A DNA stretch of 60,000 bases from the NCBI GenBank assembly GCA_012295275.1, contig CM022665.1, positions 28,610,446-28,670,445 of the forward strand, read 5' to 3'. Positions 1-12,391 of the stretch are shown here, piece by piece. The notes below the pieces were generated by a model that had not been told where the DNA came from, made no database searches, and saw nothing but the letters and a program-made list of their open reading frames with translations. The stretch's first letter is position 1. Each line of letters begins with the position of its first letter. The position numbers and the translations under genes were made by a program. Source of the stretch: Chrysomallon squamiferum. Lineage: Eukaryota; Mollusca; Gastropoda; Neomphalida; Peltospiridae.

Positions 1-2829
1 ACTGTTTTTAATAAATATGTTAAAAAGGACAAACATAATTGTGGTAATTTCAGAGCTTCAAAGGTCTGCAGATGTGTTTTAAATATATTTATTTAGATAG
101 ACAGTGGGGAGAGAAACTGGCTGAGATCTTTTATAACCAAAGAATGCCATATGCTTAATATCTTAGATTCAGAAATTTTGAATGAACAGATAATTTTAAT
201 ACAGAAAATTACATCCATTTCTAAATGAAACAGCAGTGATTATTATTTTCTGTTTAAAGTACAGATAAAAAAAAAAAAAAAAAAAAAATTAAAGCTGCAT
301 GACTGCGTATCTTCTAAGTTGGATTAAATTTCAGCATATGTTATCTGAATAACAACATTATTTATAAATGTATATATTTATATATATTTTTTATTTTTTT
401 AAATCAAAATCAGATTTAATATACATATCTACAAAACTGTTCAAAATATGAAAAACACATATTCATTTTCTAGTCATTACAAAATTAAAAAAAGAAAGAA
501 AAGTTATTCACATTGTGAAAACAGCTTGTGCATAAACTATACTAAATTAACAACCATTTGCAGTGAAATGTATTTGTAACAAGTGACACACAAAACACTT
601 TACATATATGTACAAAATATGTACATCAAATTACTGCTACTGCTGTAACTAACGAGTACCATCATGTGCTACAAGCTTATTTTGTTAACAGATATTTTGA
701 GGTATCCTAACTTGCCAAGTAGTGATAAAAAGATCAAATCAATGTTTTTCAGAACAAAGAGCTAGATTGTTCTATAAATATGATAATAATAAATAAAATA
801 TTATTAGTCATATAATCTTTGTCAGCTGAATTACATTTAAAAATAATAATAATTTGGTAGAGGTTAGGCAGATATAAACAGAAATTACTGTACAGTTGTT
901 TTGCAGATACAAAATGATATTATTTATTTGAAGGCATCTTTCACATTATTTATTCAATATTATTATTAGGTAACTTTTTTTCTACACAATTCTCTCTCAA
1001 AATCATAACAAAATGGAAATTTTCAGTCAAAGGAATGTAAAAAAAGTTAATTTTTTAAATATTTTTTTATACTATTGTCTTTTTTTTTTTTTTTTAATTG
1101 CAGCAACTCTATATTTAAATTAAAAAAATGTGATATTTATTCAGTAATGTTTCAAATGATTACAATATAATACAATAAATATCTAATTATACACAATTAT
1201 CTACGAATGCTGAAAAGAAGCTACTTCTGGTATTTATGACAAGTAAATCACTGAAGTTCTATGATCAAAATCAAAACATTAAAGCAGCAGTATTTTTTTA
1301 CTTTTTTATGTTCTACTGAAAAGATCAAATCATTTTTAGAAAATTTAAAAGAACAAAAGATGATTGTTGAGGAAACATTTTATGTAACTTAATAATGGAG
1401 TTATGGAGGAAACATTTTAAGTAACTTGTAATGGAATGGTCAGTTTAAAAATAGACAGAACCTGTAGAAAATTAAAACTAGATAATATTACAGCGTGAAA
1501 TGATTTAAATTTTGTTTCGAATCTACAAAACAATTCATCATGCAGAGATGTAATACAAGTTTAGAGGTTGTACAGAACTGATATTTGTTTTTATTATAAC
1601 AACCATTTTTAGTTTCATTAAATTATACAGTTAAAATAACAATAATAATGTTATATTTTTACCTCCATATTTAAATAACATAATTATTTAGTTTAATATA
1701 GAGCTAATAAGTTAGGTCATACAGAAAAAACCCTAAAAATAACATAAATTTACTGTCCTAAAAGGTGAAGAATTATCACATAACAACACGAAAGTACATA
1801 CATTGTTTAGTGGAGATTACTAACAGTTTCAAAACATAAAAACCACTAACAAACTGCTTTATAGTTAAGCATACTGGATTACTTCATATTTCAATATGAA
1901 ATGTTTCTCTGAATGTGTTATCCAGTTTTAACTTCCACTTGTATATGTAATTATTAATTTTAACTATAAAAATTTATATTTTTTAACATCCAGCTGTTAC
2001 TTTCTTTTCTTTTTTAACTTTAAAAAAAAAATTCCACTTAATAACATCTGACCTCATTTTAAATGAGAAAAAGTGTAATTGTTATTTAAATACTTCAGAA
2101 ATCTTACCCCCCCCACCACAAAGAAAATGAAAAGTCCAAGAGATAAACACATACAAAGAACAGTGACATCCAAACAAAAAGAAAATATTAAATTTTGTAA
2201 TATTTTACTCATTAAAGATATGCTACCTGTTATTATGCAGCACAGGAATATTTAAAAAAAACAAAAAATTAAAATATAAAATCATTTTTCTAGAATAATA
2301 TCTTATTTTCAAAGCTTATTATGAAATGGAACATAATAAAACAATATATAAAGAATATTTGTTACTGTTAATTAGAACTGCTAAAATGTATCTGGGACAA
2401 ATTTGAAACAGCCAACAGGATTATTATATATAATGAAAATATTAAATACAAATTATAATTTAAAAATAAAATAAAAATTTTGAAACTTTTTGGATTTTGA
2501 ATAATTAATTTTCAAATCTGTAATAAAAATGGCTAAGTTTGGCTTACTTCAAAACTGCGAAGTAAGATAACATGAATATTAGTACATCTGATCAGACTAG
2601 AACAACCATCCCACAATAGGAATGTATAATTCTTACATTTCAGAAAGAAACAAGTATCTTGTTTATCAAGAAAACCCGAACATTTGAGTCTGCTTTCATC
2701 TGATCAATGTAATTAATCAATAATTCATTAAATCAAAAGTACAGTGACATTTTTTGCACTTATAATTGCCAACAATAAATAAGAAAAATGTCTACAATTA
2801 TGTACTTGCTGACATAGTAATAGCCACAG
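1..2829 (-). other. Probable alpha-SNAP 3' UTR and downstream DNA
   Basis: There is no coding signal on either strand in these very AT-rich 2.8 kb. Several minus-strand AATAAA hexamers (TTTATT on the plus strand, for example near 88, 921, 945, 1135 and 1590) could be polyadenylation signals, so the end of the transcript cannot be fixed. Poly-A runs lie at about 267-288 and poly-T at 1079-1095. The 77-aa plus-strand ORF at 2766-2999 is the antisense shadow of the last alpha-SNAP exon. Confidence 0.5.
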
Positions 2830-5800
2830 TTACAACAGTTCAGGTTCAGAGCTCAGCGTGTTCTTCACTTTTAGAAACATGCTGGTCAGCCAGGGGTCAA
2901 GCCGGGAAATGCCGTCATAGTTTTTCAGTGCGTCAGTATATGCTTCAACATTCTCATCCTCACAGGCTTGAAGTAATGTCTGAAATGTTAAAAAAATAAC
3001 AAAAATGTTTCATCTACTTAAAGCTGAATAATTTTCAGATTGTTATCTTCAAATGATTTGATTGACTTAATGAAATTTAAAAATAAATACTCTGTATTTT
3101 ACCTTTAAAAGTTTGCATTCTCTTGAATCAGCGAAAGCTGGGAACATTTCTTCATATTTCTGTAAGACAAGTTTAGTGTTGAGTGGGTCTGCCATGCACA
3201 TGTGACAAACAGCAGCCCGAAAGAAATGATCCTTGGCACTGTATTTCAGCAAACTGTTGTCCATGGATGATACAGCAATCTGAGAAAAAATAATTATTTA
3301 ATGCAGTAGTTGGTAAACAATTTTTGTGTTATGACCCTTTTGACTCAGTACTCTAATTTCTTTCATAAACTTTTGCATGAAGTTGTAAAGAATTTTGGTT
3401 TATGATGCACGGTGAGTGAAAGACTGCAGCAAGTGCAAATAAATTATTTTTATCTCCATTTAGAAATTCCCAAGGGTGGCATATCATCCATTTTGGGAAG
3501 CAATGATTTTTAACAATACTTAAATGCACTATAATATACTATGTTATTAATAACATTATTTTCTTTCTTTTTTTTCTTTTTAATATAGGTAACAAAACTT
3601 TATCCAAATAACATTTAATAAAGAGAAATAATAGCAGGGTTAAAAAAAAAACATTTAAAAATTTGTCAATATGTTAATTACAGTAAATAACATTTAACAA
3701 ATTAAATGTGAAAAAAATACAACATACATACAAAATAAAACTACCTGCTCATATATCTCAATTGCTTTCTCATAGTTTTCAAGCTGGGCAGAAAACTGTG
3801 CTACTTTCAGCAAACATTTATTGGCAGAACTGTGCAAAAATAAAGAAAGGATTGTAATTTATTTAAACTAATTTTTAAAAAAAATAACTAAAATATACTT
3901 TATGTTTTGTTCATAATTTTTTAATTCTAGTTTCTGTTAGGTGTAAACATTTTGATGAGGACATTAATATCTGACTGAATATTATATGCTTCATGATGTA
4001 TCAATGAGTGTATTAACAACTGAAATAAAATATATTTATTTAAAAGAGGTAAATTTTTGTTTTAAAATTACAGTTCATCTGATAGTTTGTAAAATTTATT
4101 ATAATTTGTTTGCATCTGTTGTGTACATTCTGCTATGATTTTAAATGTGATGCATATAATTTCAATGAACTGAAGTTAAAATATAAATGTATCAATCAGC
4201 AGTAACCATGGATGTGAAAGTTGTACTGGGAATATCCCTTGATGTACTAGTAATTAAAACAAAAATACTTTATGAATAATAAATCTTTAAAATATTCCAA
4301 CAATTGTTTAGTTTAATTTCTTAAAATAAAAAAATTCTTAAGTAATGTTAAAACAATAATGATATTGTGTTTAGTAACCTGTTTGATTCCTCTCCTTTGA
4401 AATAATCTGCTGCTTGCTCATAGTTTGTTATTGCCTGAAAAATAAAATTAATAATAAAACATTAAATATAGTTTTGGTGGGATGTACAGATAGCCATCTA
4501 AATCTAGTAATCATTTGACTACATAACCAAAACAAGAATGAGGATATAAAAGCTGTTACTCTCTTGATTTTTCTTTCAACACTGACAATTTCATCAACTT
4601 AATAGTCAACAAAAATAATGTAGATAATTCACTAAACTCTGGCTGGTAATTTTAATTATAAACTATTAAATATAATTGTCAAGAAAGTCTAGCACTTCTA
4701 TATAAGTATACATTCTTTACATTGGCTACATGCAACAATACGTATGTGCAGTTATGATTATGTTTTTCTATAGTACTACATTATTATTAAAAAATAGAAA
4801 TACTTTTATTATTTAATGGACTGGATCATATAATAACATGACAATTTTATAAAAAATATATTTATGGATTATATTTTTAAGTCATGTATTGACTGCATAA
4901 GAGACAAACCTTTTCCATGTCAACTAAATCAGTTTCATATATTTCAGCAATCTTTTCATGATGTTTGGCAGCTATTGTAAACCTTCCCTAAAAATGAATT
5001 AAATCAAAATGTGTACATAAAATTGTAATGAACACATAACCTATATATATTTTGTATACTTCCAAATTTGTTGTTAATTGGTCATTATTGTGTTGACAAA
5101 ATGTGATGTTTGCACTGATCTATGAATAAATATATTTCCTCTCACAAGATACTGAAAGATTAAAACAAATGTCTGGTGCATAACAAAACACTGGATTAAA
5201 AATATTCCTCACTGTACCAACTTCCCTTCCCAGTAGTTTATCACAACTGATTTGTGTAAGGTTAACTTAACTGGATGATGCATTTAACATATAAAAGAAA
5301 ATAATGAAAAATGGCTGCTTCCATGAATCACCAAGTACTATTACTAGATATTTGTTATATTTTTCCATCAACTAAAATTTTCTTCCAGAAATAAACAGTC
5401 ACACACAATTTTAACAATGAAAAAAAAAAAAAAAAAGAAGGTACAAAAATACTGCTAGATAATTTAAAAAAAGAAAACTTACCACACTAAATGTAAAGGA
5501 AGAAAGAAAAAATTGTTGAGTTACAAATATGAACAAACACAATTTGAGACAGCTAAAAATCAGTTTTAAAATCTACCATTAAGATTTTGCAATAAACATG
5601 TATACCAATTTAAATTTAAAGAATTCAATATTTTGTTTTAATTTTTGTTTTTTTACACTGATAGTTTTTAAATACTAACCATGTCTGTATATATTTCCAC
5701 TGCTTTACGGAAACTGTTTACAGCCTCTGGATAAAAAACAGTTTTGAAAAACATTTTCTACTTAATATAATATTAAGGTAACCATACTTCTGTTAAAATA

Positions 5801-8585
5801 TGCAATTTGTAACAAAGATTATAAAAACAAACAACAGGCATAATTAGTCCCAAGTTTGTTCATTTGTGAATTATAATTTTTAATGTTCTGAAAAGAAATA
5901 ATAAAGTAAATAACAGTAAAGATATCCAGCAAATATAATTAAAATAATCATCATGTTCATTATAAATAACATCAAATTAAGTAAATGGAAATATGTATGT
6001 GGAACTTTATGAAAATGGATATAGTGTACATGCATTCTAATTGATAAAAAAAAAAAAAAAAAAACCAACCTCCAAAAATATATATATATATAATACTGAG
6101 GAATAAAAAATGAAATAACAATTCCCAAATCTGTCAAAATTCTTTTTAACTAATTATTATCTGAGAATGGAAGTATTAATTACAATATTACTGACTATTC
6201 TAATGTGTGTGAATGTAATTATATAATTCAGAATCTACTTACCCTGTGGGTCAGCCTTTCTGTAACAGGTGCCAGCATCCACATAGTGGGTTGCTGCCTC
6301 GTGACGGCTTGTAGCTTTAAGCTGTAGTTGTGCCGCACGACAAAATGCATCTCCAGCAGCTGTAATGGAGAATAAACAATGTGGACGCAGTGAAAAAATA
6401 TACATACAAATAATAATGAAATCAATATTTAAAGTTTAAATTAAACAGAAATAATATCAGCACATATCTATTAAAAAATGAAGTTCGTCTTAACACTGAA
6501 TACATTATCAACACAATACTTGTTTGATGCAGGATGAAATTTTTTCAGTTTAAACAGCAAGTTAGTATTTACTATACAGAATTTTGTAAAAGGTCATTTT
6601 TTTAAACGTCAGTATACTTCATTCAAACAGTCAAGTTTGGTAATTAAAACATGAGAAAAGTTGCATTAAAATTGTTTGGTTTTTTTTGTTGTTGTTTTTT
6701 TACATATTAATGGTTCAATAATGAGATGTTAAAAATTTAACTGACACGCATTTTATCGTTTTTCTTTTTCATGGGAATTCTAATATTTATTGATACTAAC
6801 CAGCCCATTTTTTAGCCATTTTAAATGCATTGGCAGCTCTCACATATAATTCAGCTGCTTCTTCAACCTTTGTTGAACCACTTAAAAAAAACAAAAAAAT
6901 ATATTTATAAGATTTTTTAAATAAATAATGCATAAAATACATGTTAAAATGAACAGGTTTGTGTTATTACTTTTTTGGTATATATATTTCATTTTGTTTT
7001 TGTTTTTAATGTTTGTCAGCTGTCCAAGTAATTAAATGAATCTAAAATATTAAAAAAAAAAGAAAAAAGGAAGGTACCCGCTATAACTGAGAAGAGCCAA
7101 CAACTTGTTCAAAATGACAGACAAGTAATGTTTATACTCATTCTGATTGTTTTGAAATAAAACAGAGGTGGTTTAATATCTAATCTGTATTTGAATGAGT
7201 GATAATAGAGATATTTGAGTTTATTTAACAACAAGTGGATTCTGCCAACAGCCAATCAATCATTTTGGACGTGGTTCTGGTTGATGAAAGGAAAACATTG
7301 ATTCACTATCCACACAGTATAAAGTATAATATATTATTCTTGCAAGGATTTCATTTAAGATGGCTGCTGACATGTATTTTGGCAATTTTGGTGTAGGATT
7401 CTTACTGCAACATCCCTTCTTTTTGCTCTGGTATGTATTCCCTCCATAATATTCACTGCATGTTCTAGTAAGCCCTCATTTAATATAATTCAAACCTCTC
7501 ACCACAAAGTTCTAACTGTACAATAATACATATTACACTGTTGTCCCGTTACAAAAATGAAGGTAAATTCTAAGAAATTGTGCTTCTGATTTTGTTAGTT
7601 ACATGTAATACATTATTACAATCGAATGATGCCTAAATCCACATCAAAGCTAGCCTCCTGCATATTGATTAGATAATCAACTCTCAATAATTCCCTTTAC
7701 AAGCTAGGTAAATGGGTTATGCTATCATTTTCAACTTAGTTGCTAACTATAACATTTGAGTGGTCAAAATCTAGCTCAATGTTCCAGACTCAAGATAACA
7801 GGACACCAATGCTGAAGACAATGAAATAGTTCAAGCTGTAGATGGCCATTAATACATGAACTACAACAAAGGAATAACCATGCAGCTGATACAAGAAAGA
7901 ATGGCACTATGTTTTGTGAAAACTGCAATCCTTGGTTTTACCAAGCATATGAAAAACTGACAACCTGGCTCTTATGTACAAGGCACATGGAAGAAAATGC
8001 AACACATACCAAGCATATGAAAAACTGACACCACATTAAAATGGATTCTGCTGCAAATGAATTTGGATACTTTTGCAGTGCACACACTATAGATGCTAGT
8101 GACAGATTCAAGTTCTGTGACTCCCTTGCACTGCTGAATTCAGCAGCTGGAAAAAGGAGTTTTAATGGGTGATGTTCAACAAAGAAAAAATTATCTGTTT
8201 AGTATCCTTTGTACAAAAAAAAAGGATCATTTAATGCTGGAATGCTGGGTGCAAATTCTTTTAAAAAGAAACATTGAAAAAAACATGAATATAGTAAGTC
8301 TCATACAAAATGTGCTGCCTCAAGTCAGCAAAACAAGGAAAACTGGAAGCAACAGAAATTAATGAAAGCATTATGAATGTTAAATAAAATGAACACTGAA
8401 CATTTAAGTTATCTATTTTGCAATGCATGTGCCATTACCAAACATGCCAAGCCATGATATGCATCTATGAAAACTATTATTCCTGAAGTTTAAATAATTA
8501 TTTAAATTTTTTAGTGCTCATGATAAAAGTATATTTAAGTATAAATAAATAATTTTATATTGTTTTTTTTAATTATTATTAATAT

Positions 8586-8623
<38 letters not shown>

Positions 8624-9938
8624 GAAGGGGTTAACCAAGATTTACAAGGGCTTCTGTATTTTATAACCAGTGACAAAAATAAAAAAATAAGATCTAGGTC
8701 TGCAAAGGTGACCAGTAAGACAAGACAGAGTGATGCAAATGAGACATGATGCATTCATTTCCAAGATGGCTCCAACAGCTCAAATCCATCTAATATTAAG
8801 CTACTCCTTCATCCTTAGAAACCATGCTTCACGACTCCTTTGGTTCATAAAAATAAGAAATTACTTTGAAAGTCAACACAGGAACATTGCATCATGTTAG
8901 GACTAATAGGAATGACAGCTTTCCTATATATAGCTGATTACTCATGCATATCCAGACAGGACTTGACAACACTGATGTAGAAATTGGCCATAAACTACTT
9001 ATTGAAACTGCAATGCTGCTCTTATGTACAAGGAACTCAGAAGAAAACCACTGACTAGAGTGTGAAGATGCACATAACAGGCAACATTTTGGGAAGGCAA
9101 GGGCTGCTTTGACAAAAAGGCACAAGTTATAAGAATGCTTTATGAAGCTCAGCTGCCATAGAATCCCTCTTCGATGGTCTAATAATAATTGCAAGGGTAT
9201 GGACAGCATACTGAAGCTAATAAAGAAATGGAAATCACAGACAGTTTGTGACCTTGTTGAATAGCTTACAATGTGATTTCAACTCAAGAGCATGTGATAT
9301 GCACTATATGGGGCAGGAGCTACAATCTGGATCAGGCAATGCAGTGTTATTAGATGATGCATATGACTTGGAATTCAATATGAAGATCTATCTCTTCATG
9401 ACATTTTTTTTTTTTAATGGAGTCTCAAGGAAAGAAAACCAGACTCATTTTAATTTTCATCAACATATATATATATATATAACAAAACTATTTTCACATT
9501 ATCTATGAATCATATTTGTAATTTTATTTACTACTATACATGTAATGTACGCATAAAATGGTTAGCTTTATACAGAAATGTAATGTTTTTAAAAACATTT
9601 CAAAAAATACTTTACATTTATGATTTAATAATTTATTAATTCAATATAAAAACTGTAATAATTATTTACTGTGAAATTAATAGAAACAACGTGCATGACA
9701 TCATCTAAAATAAGTCCATCTAGTTCAGTTCCATAATGTAATATTCTAAACAGGAAATGGATTCATTTAGTGATTTATTCATATAAATAAGTTAAATTCA
9801 TCTAGCTCGTTAAAACATCATCTGTTTATTTTGATGCTCTGTTTACCCGAATAATGATCCAAAGAATCCTTTGGATGAATTCAGTTTCTTTTCAGCTTCT
9901 GCTATTAGTTCTTTGCCTTTGCTTTCTTGGTCCTCCAT
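2830..9938 (-). CDS. NAPA: Alpha-SNAP (NSF attachment protein alpha), 9 exons
   Basis: Soluble cytosolic adaptor that binds SNARE bundles and recruits and stimulates the ATPase NSF, so that SNAREs are disassembled after membrane fusion. Exons in transcript order: 9847-9938, 6801-6880, 6243-6359, 5680-5726, 4910-4987, 4379-4434, 3745-3829, 3103-3279, 2830-2979. All junctions are GT-AG and the phases agree, giving 882 nt, i.e. 293 aa plus stop; vertebrate alpha-SNAP has 295 aa. The N-terminus carries the membrane-inserting loop FFGSLFGG (aa 25-32). TPR-like helices follow, including [22 protein letters not shown]-type and YEQAADYF motifs. The C-terminus has [27 protein letters not shown] and a final Leu-Leu matching the NSF-stimulating penultimate leucine. 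The start was chosen because MEDQ leads straight into the family N-terminus. Known from the family: alpha/beta function. Gamma-SNAP is excluded by the close match to alpha/beta residues. Confidence 0.96.
3304..3505. mobile_element. Possible decayed hAT-type MITE
   Basis: It lies inside the alpha-SNAP intron between the exons at 3745-3829 and 3103-3279. The left end starts CAGTAGTTGGTAAAC. The complement of the right end starts CATTGCTTCCCAAAA, close to the common hAT terminus CAGTGGTTCCCAAAC. The inner sequence has ATGACCC, also present in the better preserved hAT element of this window. The flanks ATTTAATG and ATTTTTAA match at only the first four of eight bases, so a target duplication is not demonstrated. 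Confidence 0.35.
6881..9846 (-). other. Alpha-SNAP intron 1 with an unidentified higher-GC island
   Basis: The intron edges are AT-rich, but about 7200-9450 is visibly richer in G and C and reads like decayed coding or repeat DNA. A 23-bp segment occurs at 7941-7963 and again at 8009-8031. The words CTCTTATGTACAAGG at 7970-7984 recur near 9018-9032, followed in both places by related bases. Translations in all frames are broken and resemble no family I know. A poly-T run of about 32 bases sits at 8591-8622. It is best read as an old mobile-element remnant of unknown type. Confidence 0.35.
9847..9938 (-). CDS. NAPA: Alpha-SNAP exon 1 (start codon and membrane loop)
   Basis: First coding exon. 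ATG is the complement of 9936-9938 and the donor GT is at 9845-9846. It encodes 30 codons plus two bases: an acidic start, a basic amphipathic helix and the FFGSLFG loop that in mammals inserts into the bilayer and raises disassembly efficiency. It is separated from exon 2 by a 2.97-kb intron, by far the largest in this gene. The 5' UTR lies above 9938; no TATA box was recognised there. Confidence 0.93.
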
Positions 9939-10343
9939 CGTAAAGTTTCTACGGTTTTGACAAACAAGGAAATGTACTGAAGATTGTAATATTCTATTTT
10001 CTATCGATTACATTGCCTTTAGGATTACTCCGTCACTTCCCTCCCACGGGACAAATATTTTAATTTTGCTACGCTGCAAGAGAAATGTTAGAACCAGTGT
10101 TTGAATACAAACACCATCTATCAAGGGAAATAACTGATATTCTTTGCTAAATACAATAAACTAAATAGCCTGAGTTACTTTTAATTATTTATGAAAGCAT
10201 AGCAGTACAGTGATTATTTATATCTACCGTAAGTTTTTGTTTATGCTAGCCTATTATTTTATCCTTCAGTTATGTACACATAATGTTACTTTAAAAAAAG
10301 TTTTAATAAATCTTTAGACTGAAATAATTCGCATTACTTGTGA

Positions 10344-10398
<55 letters not shown>
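10344..10398 (+). repeat. (TAA)n trinucleotide array
   Basis: About 55 bases of perfect TAA repeat in the intergenic region, followed by A-rich DNA and a poly-A run at 10505-10533. Confidence 0.95.
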
Positions 10399-10399
<1 letters not shown>

Positions 10400-10500
10400 C
10401 AACAAATAAAAATAAAAAAAAAAAAAAATTAAAATGTTTTATTGTTTCTTAAATATCGTTTTTGCATTATTTTCAACTAGGCAGTCCAAATCAAAATATC

Positions 10501-10536
<36 letters not shown>

Positions 10537-12337
10537 AATAATAAATAATAATAACAACAAAAGTAATAACTATAATAATAACAACAACAACTATTATTAT
10601 TAGTATTAGTATTAGTATTATTATCGCTCAAACCAATAACTGTTTTGCTTATGTGTAATTTCCATTCACACACTCCAAAAGGGACTACTTTCTTTATTTT
10701 CCATTACAAACCACACAAAGTGAAACTTAAGATGAGCTCCAGAAACAACTTTAGTTCACATGTCCAAAATTTTAAACAAAAATCTGTTACAGAACAAGCC
10801 ATAGAAAAAGATATAACCATGGTTACCCAGACCGCGTTGCTGCTCGCGAAGGGCTCCCATAACAGTTCCAGCTTCAGGAACACCCCCCCCCCCGCTAAAA
10901 TGTAGGTCCGCTACTGGCAGTATTATATGTTTTGAAGTGAAAGCCCCAGTACTTGGTAACTGGGCCACTGCCATATTAATGGATACTGTGCCTTCAATAT
11001 TGGATTTGTTGATATCATAAGATACTTGTTCTTTAAAATACGTTTAGCCGTTTCTAATTGTGTTCCAAATTAGAAGTTGGAAAATCTGTTAATGATGGTT
11101 TTAAATAGCTGGCCTTGCCTACTGCGCAAAATAGTCTGTCAGTAGCTACGAATGTACTAAATGAACTTGAGAAAAATGCACGAAACTATATTACTAACAA
11201 GATTAGGATATATCAGATTTTAAGAAAACACTGAAAATGAATTTTGCAGTTTTGCGCAAATAACTCACACATATCCTGGAAACACTTGCCGAAAATTATA
11301 TTAAAAATGTATAAAATCGATTTTATTTCCACTTAACGCTTAAACGTATATGCTAAGTATTAAAGTTTACGATAGAATGCACAAAAATTTAAATTTGAAA
11401 TTGATCGTCAGATTGCATTCTCCGCTGAGGATATCCCGTTTTACACAAATGAAAAATAATGAAAATGAATTAGTAAAATATATCATGAACGTAAAACTTT
11501 CACAGGACAAACAAGTGAACTAACATTACTGTCGCCTTACATTGTACATCTTTATAGGAGTGCTACTGCAGCTGCTGCTGCTTTTGTTGTTGTTCTTTCA
11601 TCACTATTCCTTTTTTTTTTTCTTTTCTTTTTTTCTTTTTTTCTTGACAAAAAATGCAGCATACGCCTTCCGGAAATATCTAGAATTAATCCGTTAATAA
11701 AAAAATAATAATAATAAATAAGTAAAAAAGGTGTCTGATTTAAATATTAAAAATGCAGCATACCTATTAGTACAATTATCTAAATGCAGACATGACTAGC
11801 AAATTTTTTATTTTTTATTATCATTATTATTATTGTTATTGTTTTTAAAAGAATTCTTACATTTTTATATAGTTTTTACCCATTCAGTATTACCTACATG
11901 AATACAGATTATAAATCAGCTTATCTAATTATAAATTTACTTTAATTTTCACTGTGACATGGTACGAGATTATCGCTTTTTGAAATCAACGTTCACATCG
12001 TAACTTAATCCGGGAATATATATTTTTTTTGAGAAGGTGGTAGAATAATGAGATATTGAAATGACCCCCTGTCGCCGAGGGCAGCTTATGTTTGTCAGAC
12101 GATAGGGATATAATTCCAATAGCAACATGACGTGAATATAAAGTAAAATTCTAACAGGGGATAAGATTACATATTATTGTGAAATATATGCATAATCCTC
12201 GTCTTTTTTATGTTTAAATTGCAAGAAATATAACATACTTTTATGTGCACTGTTAATCTGATTAACATACAGAGTGGGACACCGTATTGCTTTGACCTTT
12301 TTGAATTTTCATTCCGAGTGGGTTTCAGTGACACAGC

Positions 12338-12339
<2 letters not shown>

Positions 12340-12388
<49 letters not shown>
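12340..12388 (+). repeat. (AG)n microsatellite
   Basis: About 49 bases of GA dinucleotide in the intergenic region. Confidence 0.95.

Positions 12389-12391
<3 letters not shown>

Noticed and set aside
5470-5500. Possible microexon in an alpha-SNAP intron (TTTAG-TGTG-GTAAGT on the minus strand)
   Set aside because: The flanking exons already join in phase and give the full family sequence; a 4-base insert would shift the frame.
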